38,732 bases of DNA from Candidatus Aminicenantota bacterium. GTDB taxonomy: Bacteria > Acidobacteriota > Aminicenantia > UBA2199. The stretch's first letter is position 1. The number at the start of each line of letters is the position of its first letter. The stretch covers positions 4,051,790 to 4,090,521 of the forward strand of contig CP070627.1 in NCBI GenBank assembly GCA_020355945.1, in the 5' to 3' direction. A model generated the notes under the pieces. The model saw nothing but the letters and a program-made list of their open reading frames with translations. It had not been told where the DNA came from and made no database searches. Shown piece by piece: positions 1 to 9,606 of this stretch. Made by a program: the position numbers and the translations under genes.

Positions 1-1
1 A

Positions 2-3000
2 AAAATCATTGGGATGTTTGTCAATACATTGGCGCTGCGGATTTATCCCTCAGGGGAGAAGAAATTCACCGATTTCCTAGAAGAAGTAAAGGGAAAAACC
101 TTAAGAGCGTTCGAGAACCAGGACTACCAGTATGAAGACCTTGTAGAAGAGGTATCCGTAACACGGGATGCCAGCCGCAATCCACTTTTCGATACGATGT
201 TTGTATTACAAAATACCGGTATCCAATCACTAGAGATCCCTGCCTTGAAAGTGGTTCCCTATGAATATACAACTGAGACATCAAAATTCGACCTGACACT
301 AATTGGAGTGGAAGTAGAAGAAAAACTGGTATTTACATTTGAATACAGAACCGGCCTATTCAAAGACCGCACCATTGAACGGTTTATCACCTATTTTACC
401 AAACTTGTCAAGGCAGTACTTGAAAATAAACACCGGCAATTATCAGGAATTGAAATAATACCGGAAGCAGAAAGAAACCTGGTATTATATGAATTCAATT
501 CCACAGGAGTAGAATTCCCAAAAGATAAGACCATCAAACAATTGTTTGAAGAACAGGTAGAGAAGACACCGGATCATGTGGCCCTGGTAGGAAACGAAGA
601 AGGCGAGAAGGGTGGAAGGATAGATGGTAAGAAGGAAGGCATGCATCTTTCTTATTGGGAATTAAATCAAAGGTCCCATCAATTGACCCGTTTGCTGAAG
701 GAAAAAGAGGTCAAACCCGACACCATTGTAGGTATCATGATAGGGCGATCTGTGGAAATGATCGTTGGGATATTGGGAATATTGAAAGCCGGTGGAGCAT
801 ATTTACCAATCAATCCCGACTATCCGGAAGAACGAATTCACTATATGCTGGAAGACAGCGCTTCAAAGATATTGGTAACCACGCCAGATTTATCAAAGGA
901 AATCAACTTTGAAAAGGAAATTATATATTTATCGGACGCAATAAATCGCGCCCCTACACCTCACCCCCTGCAGTTGTCGGCGTGGGTTAAAGCACCTGTC
1001 GCCTCATTGGCCTACGTCATTTACACCTCCGGTTCCACCGGGAAACCCAAGGGCGTGATGGTGGAACACAGAAATGCGGTTAATGTGGTTACCTGGTTTG
1101 GCAGGACGCATTGTTTAGGGCCGCACATTCATGTATTGCAGATGTCAGACTATACCTTTGATGCCAGTGTTAATCAGATTTTCGGTACGTTGCTTCACGG
1201 TGCTGTTCTTTATGTTATCCACAAAGATCTGCTGCTGGACAGTGAGGTACTGCGTCAATATATTGAAACGCATCGCATTCATGTGTTGAATTTTATTCCC
1301 ATGATGTTGAATGAATTATTGAGTAATGGCCCGATGTTGAAGAGTATTCACGTGGTGTTGTCTGGAGGAGAACGTCTGGACAATGTGGTTAAGGATAATA
1401 TACTGGAAAAGGGTTATGTACTGTACAATCAATATGGTCCCACAGAAACCACCATTGATGCGTTGGTGGGATGTTGTACTTCCGGGCCGGTGACGTTGGG
1501 AACTCCGATATCTAATACCCGGTGTTACATATTTGATAAATATCAGAAGCTGGCGCCAGTGGGCGCGGCGGGAGAACTTTATATTGGAGGAGCAGGAGTG
1601 GCCAGGGGTTATCTGAATCGTCCGGAATTGACAGCAGAGAAATTTGGAAGAGCCGTCATTCGTCATTCGTCATTCGTGATTAGTAGTTCTTTGAAAACCA
1701 AAAACCGTTCTTCTAAGTTCTTCCCCAATCACCAATGTCCAATGACCAATGACAGGTTATACCGGACCGGTGACCTGGCTCGGTGGCTGGCAAACGGAGA
1801 AATTGAATTCCTGGGGCGAGTCGATCAACAGGTAAAGATTCGTGGATACCGTGTAGAATTGGGTGAAATCGAAAGTCACTTATTGAAACATAATGACATA
1901 AAAGAAGCAGTGGTCATAGATAAGGAAGAAGAGACCGGTACCCGTTACCTATGCGCCTATATCGTCAGTGGGAAGGGAATTGAGAAAAAACTTGGTGCTG
2001 ATGAATTAAAAAAATATCTATCCAAACGGCTTCCAGGCTACATGGTACCCGCTTATTTTATGCATGTAGAAAGAATTCCTTTAACATCCAATGGGAAAAT
2101 AGACCGAAAAGCATTGCCGGAGCCCCAATTGAAATCCAATCAAGAGTATAAGGCTTCGAGGGATGAATTAGAAGGAAAAATGGTAGATATCTGGTCGGAA
2201 ATTCTGGGTATTGAGAGGGAAAACCTGGGTATAGATACCAACTTCTTCGAAGCAGGGGGCCACTCCTTAAACGCAACCGTATTGGTTTCCAAAATACATA
2301 AAAAGTTAAATGTAAAAGTGTCGTTAGCAGAATTCTTTAAAAGGCCTGTAATAAGGGATTTGGCCGATTTCATAAAAGAAGTTGGGAAATATAGTAATTA
2401 TTGCTCCATTGAACCGGCCTCAAAAAAGGAATACTATGAACTATCATCATCTCAAAAGCGGATGTACCTTTTATGGCAGACAGATCCGAAAAATACTGTA
2501 TACAACACACTCAAAGTATTGATGGTGAAGGGGGAGTTGGATAAAGAAAAGTTGAAAATAACATTTAAAAAGCTTATAAAGAGGCATGAAAGCTTTAGAA
2601 CTTCGATATTGGATGTGAGCAATCGCTTTGCTCAAAAGATACACGATGAGGTGGATTTTGAGATTGAATATTATAATAGTAAAGAGGTTGAGGTTAAGGT
2701 TAAGGTTGTTGAGAAAAAGGAAGAACCTCCAACGTCACTACGCAGCCCGCAGCCCGCAGCAACTCTTATAAATTCTTTCATCCGCCCATTTGATTTGACA
2801 AAGGCACCGCTAATACGGGTGGGTTTGATAAAAATTGAGGAAAAGAAACATATCTTAATGATTGATATGCATCACATTATTAGCGATGGACTATCGCTGG
2901 ATTTAATCGTAAAGGAATTTGAAAACCTTTACAAAGGCAGAAAACTTCCAAAATTGTTACTTCAATACAAAGATTATGCGGAATGGCAAAATAGCGAAAA

Positions 3001-6000
3001 ACAAAAGCAAACCCTTAAAAAGATGGAAGAATACTGGTTAAAAGAGTTTGGCATTGAAGGAGAGATACCGGTGCTAAACATGCCTATAGATTATGTGAGA
3101 CCGGCGGTTCAAAGTTTTGAAGGAGACACCATGAACTTCGGGATATCGGTGGAAGATACCGGGGCACTAAGATCAGTTGCATTAGGGGATGGTTCCACCG
3201 CTACGATGTACATGGTATTACTGTCGATCTTCAATATTTTATTATCAAAGCTCAGCGGCCAGGAGGATATCGTCATGGGAACTCCCATTGCCGGGAGGAG
3301 GCACGCGGACTTAGAAAAGATAATCGGGATGTTTGTCAATACCCTGGCATTGAGACATTACCCCGAGGGAGAAAAAACCTTTAAGGAATTTCTAAAGGAG
3401 GTAAAAGAGCGTACATTGGAAGCCTTTGAGAACCAGGACTACCCGTTTGAAGACCTGGTGGAGAAGGTGGCGGTCACCAGGGATGCCAGCCGAAATCCGC
3501 TGTTTGATGTTTTGTTTGCGCTGCAAAATATCGGGGCGGTATCAGGGGTATCAACGGATTCCCACCGGGGTGAACCATTCCCGGTAGAAGTAGAAATACC
3601 GGGTTTAAAAATGGAGTACTATGACTACATAAATTCCACGTCGAAATTTGATTTGGCATTAATCGGGACAAATGCGGGTGAGCGACTGCTCTTTACATTT
3701 CAATACTGTACAAAATTGTTTAAAAAGAAAAGCATTGAACGATTCATCGACTATTTTAAGAAGATCGTCTCGTTAATTGTGAAAGAACCCGGTATGAAGT
3801 TAAGGGATATAGAGATAATATCGGGAGAAGAGAAGAGGCAGTTGTTATATGATTTTAACGATACAAAAGCCGACTATCCACAAGAGAAGACAATCCACGA
3901 GTTATTTGCAGAAGAGGTAGAGAAGACCCCGGACAAGATTGCTTTAACCGGGATAGAGCATGGAGCATGGAGCAGGGCGGGGAGTGTAGACCCGGGAATC
4001 AGTAACCTTCAATTAACTTACCGGCAATTAAACGAGAGATCCAACCAATTGGCGGGTGTATTAAGGGAAAAGGGGGTAATGCCCGAAGCCATCGTGGCCA
4101 TATTGTTGAAGCGTTCCCTGGAGATGATAATCGGGATTATGGGTGTATTGAAGGCAGGTGGAGCGTTTATTCCCCTTGATGTGGGAATCCCCCGTTGGCG
4201 GTTAAGCTGTATATTGAAAGACAGCGGTTGTAAAATGGTGTTGATTGATAAGAATAAGGATAAAGATAAAAAGGATGCCGCTGCCCCCGGGTTAGCCGGA
4301 GATATACCCACATCGATATCGATTTTGGCAGTTAGTAACCACCCGGAATTGACAGCCTCAGGTTCGAGAGAAGACCTTGAATCGGTGAATAGGCTGTGGG
4401 ATTTGGCCTGTGTACTGTATGAATCCGACGCCAGTGGATTTCCCCGCGGCATGATGGTTGAGCATCAGGGCCTGGTAAATTTAGTGAAGGGTATAAAAAG
4501 AGAATATACCGATGGCAGGCAGTGGTTGGAGGTATTATCTTCCCCTGTTTCTCTCCAGACATTTTTAAAAGAGCGGTCTATTTATAAATGTTATATCCTG
4601 GATTCTTACATCAATCCAGTACCCATGGGAACAGAAGGGGAAATTTATGTCGGGGGTATCGGCGTGTGCCGCGGTTATTTAAATCGTCCGGGATTAACCT
4701 GGGAAAAATTCATCCGGGACCCATTCGTTTCACCAATAATCACTGACCATTCTGATCATTCATCAATGACCCAGCTCCTGCACCGGACCGGAGATATGGG
4801 CAGGTATCTGGCGGATGGTCATATTGCTGTTACAGGCAGGAAAGATGACCAGTTAGAAATACAGGGCCGGTGTGTCCAACTGGGTGAAATCCGCTTCCAT
4901 ATCATGGCTTATGAAGGGATGAGAGATGCAGTGGTGGTGTTAGACAGAGATCAGGAAGGAGAGGAGGTTTTAAGGGCCTATTATGTCAATGTAAAATCCC
5001 CGGGGAGTATAGATGTTCATGAGTTAAAAGAATTTTTATCCGAGCGTTTACCCGCTTATATGATACCCATGAATTTTATTCAGTTAGAAGAGCTTCCCCT
5101 GACATCCACGGGTCATTTAGACCGCAGCGCGCTTCCGGTTCCCGGTTCTTTTGTTGGCCCTGGCAATGAAATAGAAAGAAAGCTGTCTGGTATCTGGAGT
5201 AAAATATTAGGAGTAGAAAAAGTGGGGGTCACTGCTGATTTTTTTCAATTGGGAGGCAACTCCATCAAGGCGTTACTGCTGGTGTCCGAGCTGAATGAAG
5301 TCTTTAATGTCAACCTTCTCATCACGCATATATTCGAATATACCACCATTGAAAAACTCTCAGCGTATTTAGCTGAATTGTCAGTGGTCTCCTCATCTCC
5401 TTCCCCTATCGAAAAAATAGAAAAACGAGATTATTATGACATATCGCATGCCCAAAGACGTTTGTGGGTATTGTGTCAATTTGAGGAGAGTTCCGTGGCT
5501 TATAATATGCCGGGGGCTTACATCCTCAAAGGCGCTTTGAATCGAGAAGCCTTTGGTAAAGCATTCGAGATGTTGGTGCGGCGCCATGAGAGTTTGCGCA
5601 CCGTTTTTATAACGATTGATGACGAGCCGAAACAGAGAATATTGGGAAAAGAGGAGATCGGGTTTAAGTTTAAAGAGATAGATTTAAGAAAAGATGCTGG
5701 CCGGGAAAAGAGAGCGAAGGCATTAGCCGACGAAGAGGCCGGACAGGTTTTCAATTTAGGTAAGGGACCGTTGATAAGTGCCAAATTGCTCCAGTTGGAG
5801 GATGAGAAGTACTTATTCTTATTAAATATGCATCATATTATTTCGGATGGTTGGTCAATGGGGGTCCTGGTCAAAGAGGTGTGTATGTTGTACAATGCCG
5901 CTCTTGATGGTAAGGAGAGTTCCTTGTTACCGTTAAAAATTCAATACAAAGATTTTTCAGCCTGGCAGAACAAGCAATTAGAGGGAGAAGGGTTAAACAA

Positions 6001-9000
6001 CCATCGAGGGTATTGGCAGGGTCGATTTAAAGGGGAGGTACCGGTATTGGAGCTTTCCTGTGATTATCCACGGCCAAAGGTAAAGACATACAATGGAGAC
6101 AGGTTGAGCTTTTTGCTGCCATCCGCTTTAAGCCGGGAAGCAATAGAATTAAGCCAGTGTCAGGGTACCAGTTTGTTTATTTTGCTGCTTGCAACGGTGA
6201 AGGCATTGTTATATCGTTATACCGGGCAGGAAGATCTAGTCATCGGTTCGCCCATATCGGGGAGGCAGCACCGTGACCTGGAGGAGCAGATCGGTTTTTA
6301 TGTCAATACACTTGCCCTGCGAACGGTATTTGAAGGGAGAGATAGTTTTGAAGTTTTGCTGGGTAAAGTGAAAGAGACGTCGTTAGCCGCTTATGACCAT
6401 GAGTTGTACCCCTTCGACCAGTTGGTGGATGACCTGGAATTGGCCCGTGATACGAGCCATTCCCCGCTGTTTGATGTGATGGTTAGCTTAAACCCGGAAA
6501 TCGGAGGTATTCCTGCGGAAGGGATAGAAGGAGTAACTATAGAAGGATATGAGGTAGATTCAAAAGTAAGCAAGTTTGATTTGCTCTTTGTTTTTACCCG
6601 GTTGCCAGAAGGAATATATGTGGCGCTCCAGTATAATACCGACCTGTTTAACAAAACTAGAATCCTGCGGATGGGCAGCCATTACCAGGAGTTACTTCGT
6701 TCCATCGTAAAAGATATTCGAACCCCCTTAAATGAATTGAATTATTTGTCGGATGAAGAGAAACATCAATTATTGGTTGAGTTTAACAATAACAAAATGA
6801 CATATTCCCAAGACAAGACCCTCCATGAATTATTTGAAGAGCAGGTGGAGAGAACACCGGATCATATTGCCGTGATGGGACCAATTTCGGATATACGAAC
6901 AATTTCAGGTGTACGGTCAACTCTCTACCTGTCATTATCCTATTTGCATTTAAATCGAAAATCCGATCAACTGGCAAAAGTATTGAGAAAAAAAGGGGTG
7001 AAACCCGGGAATATCGTCGGTATACTGCCAGAACGTTCCGTAGAGATGATCGTGGGAATCCTGGCTATATTAAAAGCAGGGGGTGCCTATTTACCCATTG
7101 ATCCCGAATATCCGGAAGAACGAATAAAATACATGCTGGCCGACAGCAATGCCAAAGTGCTGGTCACCACCAGCACTTTGGCTAAAGAAGGTGAGAAGGC
7201 AAGAATTGATATGTGGGAAGGTAAGAAGATTTTTTTAGAAGACTTTTCTGTGTCCTCTGTGGCAAAGAAACAACCCGCAATTCCCAACCCCCAACCCACA
7301 ACGAGTACTACCAGGCTCGCCTACGTCATTTACACCTCGGGTTCCACGGGGAAGCCTAAAGGCGTTTTGATACAACACATTTCAGTTGTTAATTTAGCCT
7401 TTTCTCAAAGGAGTTATTTTGATATCAGTGCGCATGATCGAATATTGCAATTTTCCTCCATATGCTTTGATGCCTCAGTGGAACAGATTTTTATCACTCT
7501 TTTTTGCGGGGCACTTCTGGTTCTCATCGATAAAGACACGCTTCTGCAAAAAGACAATTTTGAAGCGTTTATAGCGAGCCAGTCCATTACCCATCTTCAT
7601 GCAGTTCCTTCATTTTTGAATAGTATCACTCTGAAAGATTCGTATAAGTTAAAACGGATCATATCAGGGGGGGATGTTTGCCCAGTTCCATTGGCAAAAA
7701 AGTTGAGCTGTTATTGTGATTTTTATAATGAGTATGGACCTACAGAAACCACAGTAACTTCCATAGAGATGAAGTTTGAAGATGTAGATGAGAACCTCGT
7801 TCGTTTACCTATTGGCAAACCGTTAAGTAATACCACGGTTTACCTCTTTGACAGATGGTTGAAGCTTGTTCCTCTGGGAGTTAGAGGAGAATTGTACATT
7901 GGAGGAGAAGGGGTTGGTTTGGGATATTTAAATAAACCGGAATTGACAGCAGAAAGCTTTGTCTATTTATCGAATGGAGAACGTGTATACAGAACCGGAG
8001 ACGTGGCCCGTTGGCTGCCGGACGGCATTATCGAGTTCCTGGGGCGAGTGGACCACCAGGTAAAAATAAGAGGCTTCAGAATAGAATTGGGGGAAATTGA
8101 AAGTAAACTATTAGATATGAAGGATATAACAGGAGCAATCGTTGTGGAAAAAGAGGGTGAAGTAGTAGATAACAAATATCTCTGTGCCTATATCGTTTCA
8201 GAAATAGAACCGGAGATATCCGAACTGAGAGAGTATTTGTTAAAATATTTGCCTGACTACATGATACCATCGCATTTTATGCATCTAAAAAAGATCCCTT
8301 TAACGGTGAATAGGAAAGTAGACAGAGATGCATTGCCGAATCCGCAGTTTAAAGCAGGCAAAGAATATGCAGCACCAGGGGATGAGTTAGAAGAAGAGTT
8401 AGTCAAAATATGGTCTGAATTGCTTGGAATAGAAAAAGACATCATCAGCATCGATGCCAATTTCTTTGAATTGGGCGGTCATTCATTAAAGGCAACCATG
8501 CTGGCAGCAAAAATAAATAGAAAATTTGATATACTGGTACCCCTGGTAGAAATATATCAAAGACCTACTGTAAAAAAGCTTGGAGAGTATATTCGGAATG
8601 AAAACGTGGAAATGGGAAAGGGCATAGATAACCTGGTCCTGTTAAGAAAAGAAGGTGTCAGAGCAAATAATCTTTTCTTCATTCATGATGGAAGTGGAGA
8701 GGTAGAGGGGTACATTGAATTTTGTAATCACTTAACTAATGCATTTAACTGTTGGGGAATTAAAGCAGACAGCTTAAAAAATCACACTCCAGCGAATTTG
8801 ACTATAGAAGGACTTGCTAACAAATATATTGCCAGGATAAAAAGAGTTCAACCCCATGGGCCTTATTACATTGCCGGGTGGTCCCTGGGTGGTACGATCG
8901 CTTTTGAAATGGCCAGGCGATTGGAACAAATGAAGGAAGAAATTTTATTCCTGGCGTTAATTGATTCTCCGGGACCAGACAAACCTTTAAAAAAACATGT

Positions 9001-9604
9001 ACAGAAATTCACGTTAGAATCAGAGTTAAAATTTGTTCAACGCTGTCTGCGAGATTATGGAATTAAGAAAGAGCTGAGAAATATATCTAAGATAGAGCAG
9101 ATATGGCCAAAAATCATAGAATACCTGGAAAAAAGAAATATTGATGTTGAAGAGATTAAAAAACTGATGGTTGAATATGGAATGCAGGTGGTGCGAAATC
9201 ATGATCGATTGGGTGTAAGGGAATCGATTTCCTACCTTAATACGGGCAGGGCGTTAGCCAACGCCAGGGCATTGTATATACCGGGCAGCAGTATTAATAC
9301 CACACTTCATTACTTTAAAGCAAATCATTCAAAGGAAATATTTAAGAAACGCTGGGATGATTACTGCTTCAAACCGATAAAATCCTATGAGATTCCAGGA
9401 GACCATTATTCAATATTTAAAGAACCTGAGGTTGCTGAACTGGCAGAACAATTTACCGGGGTGTTGTTAAATCTGCCTGCCCGCAAAAAACACGAACCCA
9501 CGGGAATGAAGACGTGTCCCGGCAACGAGGTCTTTCAGTGCGAGGCATTGAACTCTTTTGTTTCAGAACCTCGGTATTCAAAAAAAATATTAAAAGGAGA
9601 TTAA
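2..9604 (+). CDS. Non-ribosomal peptide synthetase, 5'-truncated by window edge: (C)-A-PCP-C-A*-PCP-C-A-PCP-TE
   Basis: The frame is open at the left edge and the first codons read KIIGMFVNT inside a condensation domain, so the gene starts outside the window; 3200 residues are visible. Module 1 has A-domain motifs SGSTGKPKG (about 1030), YGPTETT (1434), YRTGDLARW (about 1760) and NGKIDRKAL (about 2090), and a PCP with GGHSL (2256). Module 2 has a C domain with HHIISDG (2870), a degenerate A domain and a PCP with GGNSI (5251). Module 3 has a C domain with HHIISDG (5830), a full A domain (SGSTGKPKG about 7337) and a PCP with GGHSL (8475). A type I thioesterase follows with GWSLGG (about 8876) and GDHYSIF near 9400, so release happens here. 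By alignment to GrsA I read the pocket codes as DANNLGQID-K for module 1 and DAEHIGEVT-K for module 3. Neither is a code I recognise with certainty; the acidic pocket of module 3 would suit a basic or polar residue. The last 45 or so residues after the TE match nothing I know. Confidence 0.93.
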   Translation, partial: KIIGMFVNTLALRIYPSGEKKFTDFLEEVKGKTLRAFENQDYQYEDLVEEVSVTRDASRNPLFDTMFVLQNTGIQSLEIPALKVVPYEYTTETSKFDLTLIGVEVEEKLVFTFEYRTGLFKDRTIERFITYFTKLVKAVLENKHRQLSGIEIIPEAERNLVLYEFNSTGVEFPKDKTIKQLFEEQVEKTPDHVALVGNEEGEKGGRIDGKKEGMHLSYWELNQRSHQLTRLLKEKEVKPDTIVGIMIGRSVEMIVGILGILKAGGAYLPINPDYPEERIHYMLEDSASKILVTTPDLSKEINFEKEIIYLSDAINRAPTPHPLQLSAWVKAPVASLAYVIYTSGSTGKPKGVMVEHRNAVNVVTWFGRTHCLGPHIHVLQMSDYTFDASVNQIFGTLLHGAVLYVIHKDLLLDSEVLRQYIETHRIHVLNFIPMMLNELLSNGPMLKSIHVVLSGGERLDNVVKDNILEKGYVLYNQYGPTETTIDALVGCCTSGPVTLGTPISNTRCYIFDKYQKLAPVGAAGELYIGGAGVARGYLNRPELTAEKFGRAVIRHSSFVISSSLKTKNRSSKFFPNHQCPMTNDRLYRTGDLARWLANGEIEFLGRVDQQVKIRGYRVELGEIESHLLKHNDIKEAVVIDKEEETGTRYLCAYIVSGKGIEKKLGADELKKYLSKRLPGYMVPAYFMHVERIPLTSNGKIDRKALPEPQLKSNQEYKASRDELEGKMVDIWSEILGIERENLGIDTNFFEAGGHSLNATVLVSKIHKKLNVKVSLAEFFKRPVIRDLADFIKEVGKYSNYCSIEPASKKEYYELSSSQKRMYLLWQTDPKNTVYNTLKVLMVKGELDKEKLKITFKKLIKRHESFRTSILDVSNRFAQKIHDEVDFEIEYYNSKEVEVKVKVVEKKEEPPTSLRSPQPAATLINSFIRPFDLTKAPLIRVGLIKIEEKKHILMIDMHHIISDGLSLDLIVKEFENLYKGRKLPKLLLQYKDYAEWQNSEKQKQTLKKMEEYWLKEFGIEGEIPVLNMPIDYVRPAVQSFEGDTMNFGISVEDTGALRSVALGDGSTATMYMVLLSIFNILLSKLSGQEDIVMGTPIAGRRHADLEKIIGMFVNTLALRHYPEGEKTFKEFLKEVKERTLEAFENQDYPFEDLVEKVAVTRDASRNPLFDVLFALQNIGAVSGVSTDSHRGEPFPVEVEIPGLKMEYYDYINSTSKFDLALIGTNAGERLLFTFQYCTKLFKKKSIERFIDYFKKIVSLIVKEPGMKLRDIEIISGEEKRQLLYDFNDTKADYPQEKTIHELFAEEVEKTPDKIALTGIEHGAWSRAGSVDPGISNLQLTYRQLNERSNQLAGVLREKGVMPEAIVAILLKRSLEMIIGIMGVLKAGGAFIPLDVGIPRWRLSCILKDSGCKMVLIDKNKDKDKKDAAAPGLAGDIPTSISILAVSNHPELTASGSREDLESVNRLWDLACVLYESDASGFPRGMMVEHQGLVNLVKGIKREYTDGRQWLEVLSSPVSLQTFLKERSIYKCYILDSYINPVPMGTEGEIYVGGIGVCRGYLNRPGLTWEKFIRDPFVSPIITDHSDHSSMTQLLHRTGDMGRYLADGHIAVTGRKDDQLEIQGRCVQLGEIRFHIMAYEGMRDAVVVLDRDQEGEEVLRAYYVNVKSPGSIDVHELKEFLSERLPAYMIPMNFIQLEELPLTSTGHLDRSALPVPGSFVGPGNEIERKLSGIWSKILGVEKVGVTADFFQLGGNSIKALLLVSELNEVFNVNLLITHIFEYTTIEKLSAYLAELSVVSSSPSPIEKIEKRDYYDISHAQRRLWVLCQFEESSVAYNMPGAYILKGALNREAFGKAFEMLVRRHESLRTVFITIDDEPKQRILGKEEIGFKFKEIDLRKDAGREKRAKALADEEAGQVFNLGKGPLISAKLLQLEDEKYLFLLNMHHIISDGWSMGVLVKEVCMLYNAALDGKESSLLPLKIQYKDFSAWQNKQLEGEGLNNHRGYWQGRFKGEVPVLELSCDYPRPKVKTYNGDRLSFLLPSALSREAIELSQCQGTSLFILLLATVKALLYRYTGQEDLVIGSPISGRQHRDLEEQIGFYVNTLALRTVFEGRDSFEVLLGKVKETSLAAYDHELYPFDQLVDDLELARDTSHSPLFDVMVSLNPEIGGIPAEGIEGVTIEGYEVDSKVSKFDLLFVFTRLPEGIYVALQYNTDLFNKTRILRMGSHYQELLRSIVKDIRTPLNELNYLSDEEKHQLLVEFNNNKMTYSQDKTLHELFEEQVERTPDHIAVMGPISDIRTISGVRSTLYLSLSYLHLNRKSDQLAKVLRKKGVKPGNIVGILPERSVEMIVGILAILKAGGAYLPIDPEYPEERIKYMLADSNAKVLVTTSTLAKEGEKARIDMWEGKKIFLEDFSVSSVAKKQPAIPNPQPTTSTTRLAYVIYTSGSTGKPKGVLIQHISVVNLAFSQRSYFDISAHDRILQFSSICFDASVEQIFITLFCGALLVLIDKDTLLQKDNFEAFIASQSITHLHAVPSFLNSITLKDSYKLKRIISGGDVCPVPLAKKLSCYCDFYNEYGPTETTVTSIEMKFEDVDENLVRLPIGKPLSNTTVYLFDRWLKLVPLGVRGELYIGGEGVGLGYLNKPELTAESFVYLSNGERVYRTGDVARWLPDGIIEFLGRVDHQVKIRGFRIELGEIESKLLDMKDITGAIVVEKEGEVVDNKYLCAYIVSEIEPEISELREYLLKYLPDYMIPSHFMHLKKIPLTVNRKVDRDALPNPQFKAGKEYAAPGDELEEELVKIWSELLGIEKDIISIDANFFELGGHSLKATMLAAKINRKFDILVPLVEIYQRPTVKKLGEYIRNENVEMGKGIDNLVLLRKEGVRANNLFFIHDGSGEVEGYIEFCNHLTNAFNCWGIKADSLKNHTPANLTIEGLANKYIARIKRVQPHGPYYIAGWSLGGTIAFEMARRLEQMKEEILFLALIDSPGPDKPLKKHVQKFTLESELKFVQRCLRDYGIKKELRNISKIEQIWPKIIEYLEKRNIDVEEIKKLMVEYGMQVVRNHDRLGVRESISYLNTGRALANARALYIPGSSINTTLHYFKANHSKEIFKKRWDDYCFKPIKSYEIPGDHYSIFKEPEVAELAEQFTGVLLNLPARKKHEPTGMKTCPGNEVFQCEALNSFVSEPRYSKKILKGD
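1655..1684 (+). repeat. Short tandem repeat (cgtcatt)n inside the A1 coding sequence
   Basis: About three copies of cgtcatt in tandem sit between the A6 and A7 motifs of A1. They are followed by related ccaatg/accaatg repeats (about 1725-1752). Together they add about 40 low-complexity residues (HSSFVISS and onward) that module 3 lacks at the same place. The sequence looks like intergenic-type microsatellite DNA tolerated in a surface loop. Confidence 0.7.
2741..2763 (+). repeat. Short tandem repeat (cgcagcc) inside the C2 coding sequence
   Basis: Tandem cgcagcc units encode a Pro/Ala-rich linker (SLRSPQPAAT) just before the conserved FDLTKAPLIRV segment of the second condensation domain. 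A gttaag-type repeat lies a little upstream (about 2689-2712, giving VEVKVKV). The neighbouring C3 domain has no such insert. Confidence 0.6.
3890..5130 (+). other. Degenerate, internally deleted adenylation domain of NRPS module 2
   Basis: The phosphate-binding loop reads SDASGFPRG (4424-4450) where modules 1 and 3 have SGSTGKPKG. The stretch between that loop and the YILD/EGEIYVGG region is about 160 nt, against about 500 nt in modules 1 and 3. About 110 residues carrying the substrate pocket (A4, A5) are therefore missing. The A10 motif reads TGHLDR (about 5111-5125), with His where the catalytic Lys should be. The frame is intact and the downstream PCP keeps its Ser, so the module is expressed but should not adenylate anything itself. 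It must be loaded in trans, skipped, or loaded by another A domain. Confidence 0.9.
3956..3981 (+). repeat. Short tandem repeat (gagcatg) at the start of A2
   Basis: Tandem gagcatg units encode the sequence EHGAWSRAG between the IALTG and LTYRQLN blocks of A2. A similar non-conserved insert occupies the same place in A1 (EGEKGGRIDGK) and A3 (SDIRTISGV). Confidence 0.55.
7151..7182 (+). repeat. Perfect 14-bp inverted repeat with 4-nt loop inside A3
   Basis: The arms gccaaagtgctggt and accagcactttggc are exact reverse complements separated by cacc. They lie within the coding sequence for NAKVLVTTSTLAKEG. The predicted stem is uninterrupted and needs no G-U pairs. No T-run follows, so it is not a typical terminator. 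Confidence 0.85.
7274..7302 (+). repeat. C/A-rich short repeat (cccaacc) inside A3
   Basis: Tandem cccaac/cccaacc units encode PAIPNPQPTTS directly upstream of the A3 core motif YVIYTSGSTG. The equivalent position in A1 is also non-conserved and low in complexity (APTPHPLQLS). Confidence 0.55.
9594..9600 (+). promoter_or_regulatory. Ribosome binding site fixing the KAS III-like start
   Basis: AAGGAGA lies 6 nt before the ATG at 9607 and overlaps the end of the NRPS gene. It argues against longer starts inside the NRPS. Confidence 0.8.
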
Positions 9605-9606
9605 AA

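Noticed and set aside
7151..7182. Perfect inverted repeat as an intrinsic terminator or operator
   Set aside because: It lies inside an NRPS coding domain and has no T-run on either side; a coding-sequence repeat is the better description.
9514..9606. Longer start for the KAS III-like gene inside the NRPS end
   Set aside because: The AAGGAGA site and the MACITYIDYYIP family-like N-terminus place the start at 9607; the extra 31 residues do not resemble the family.
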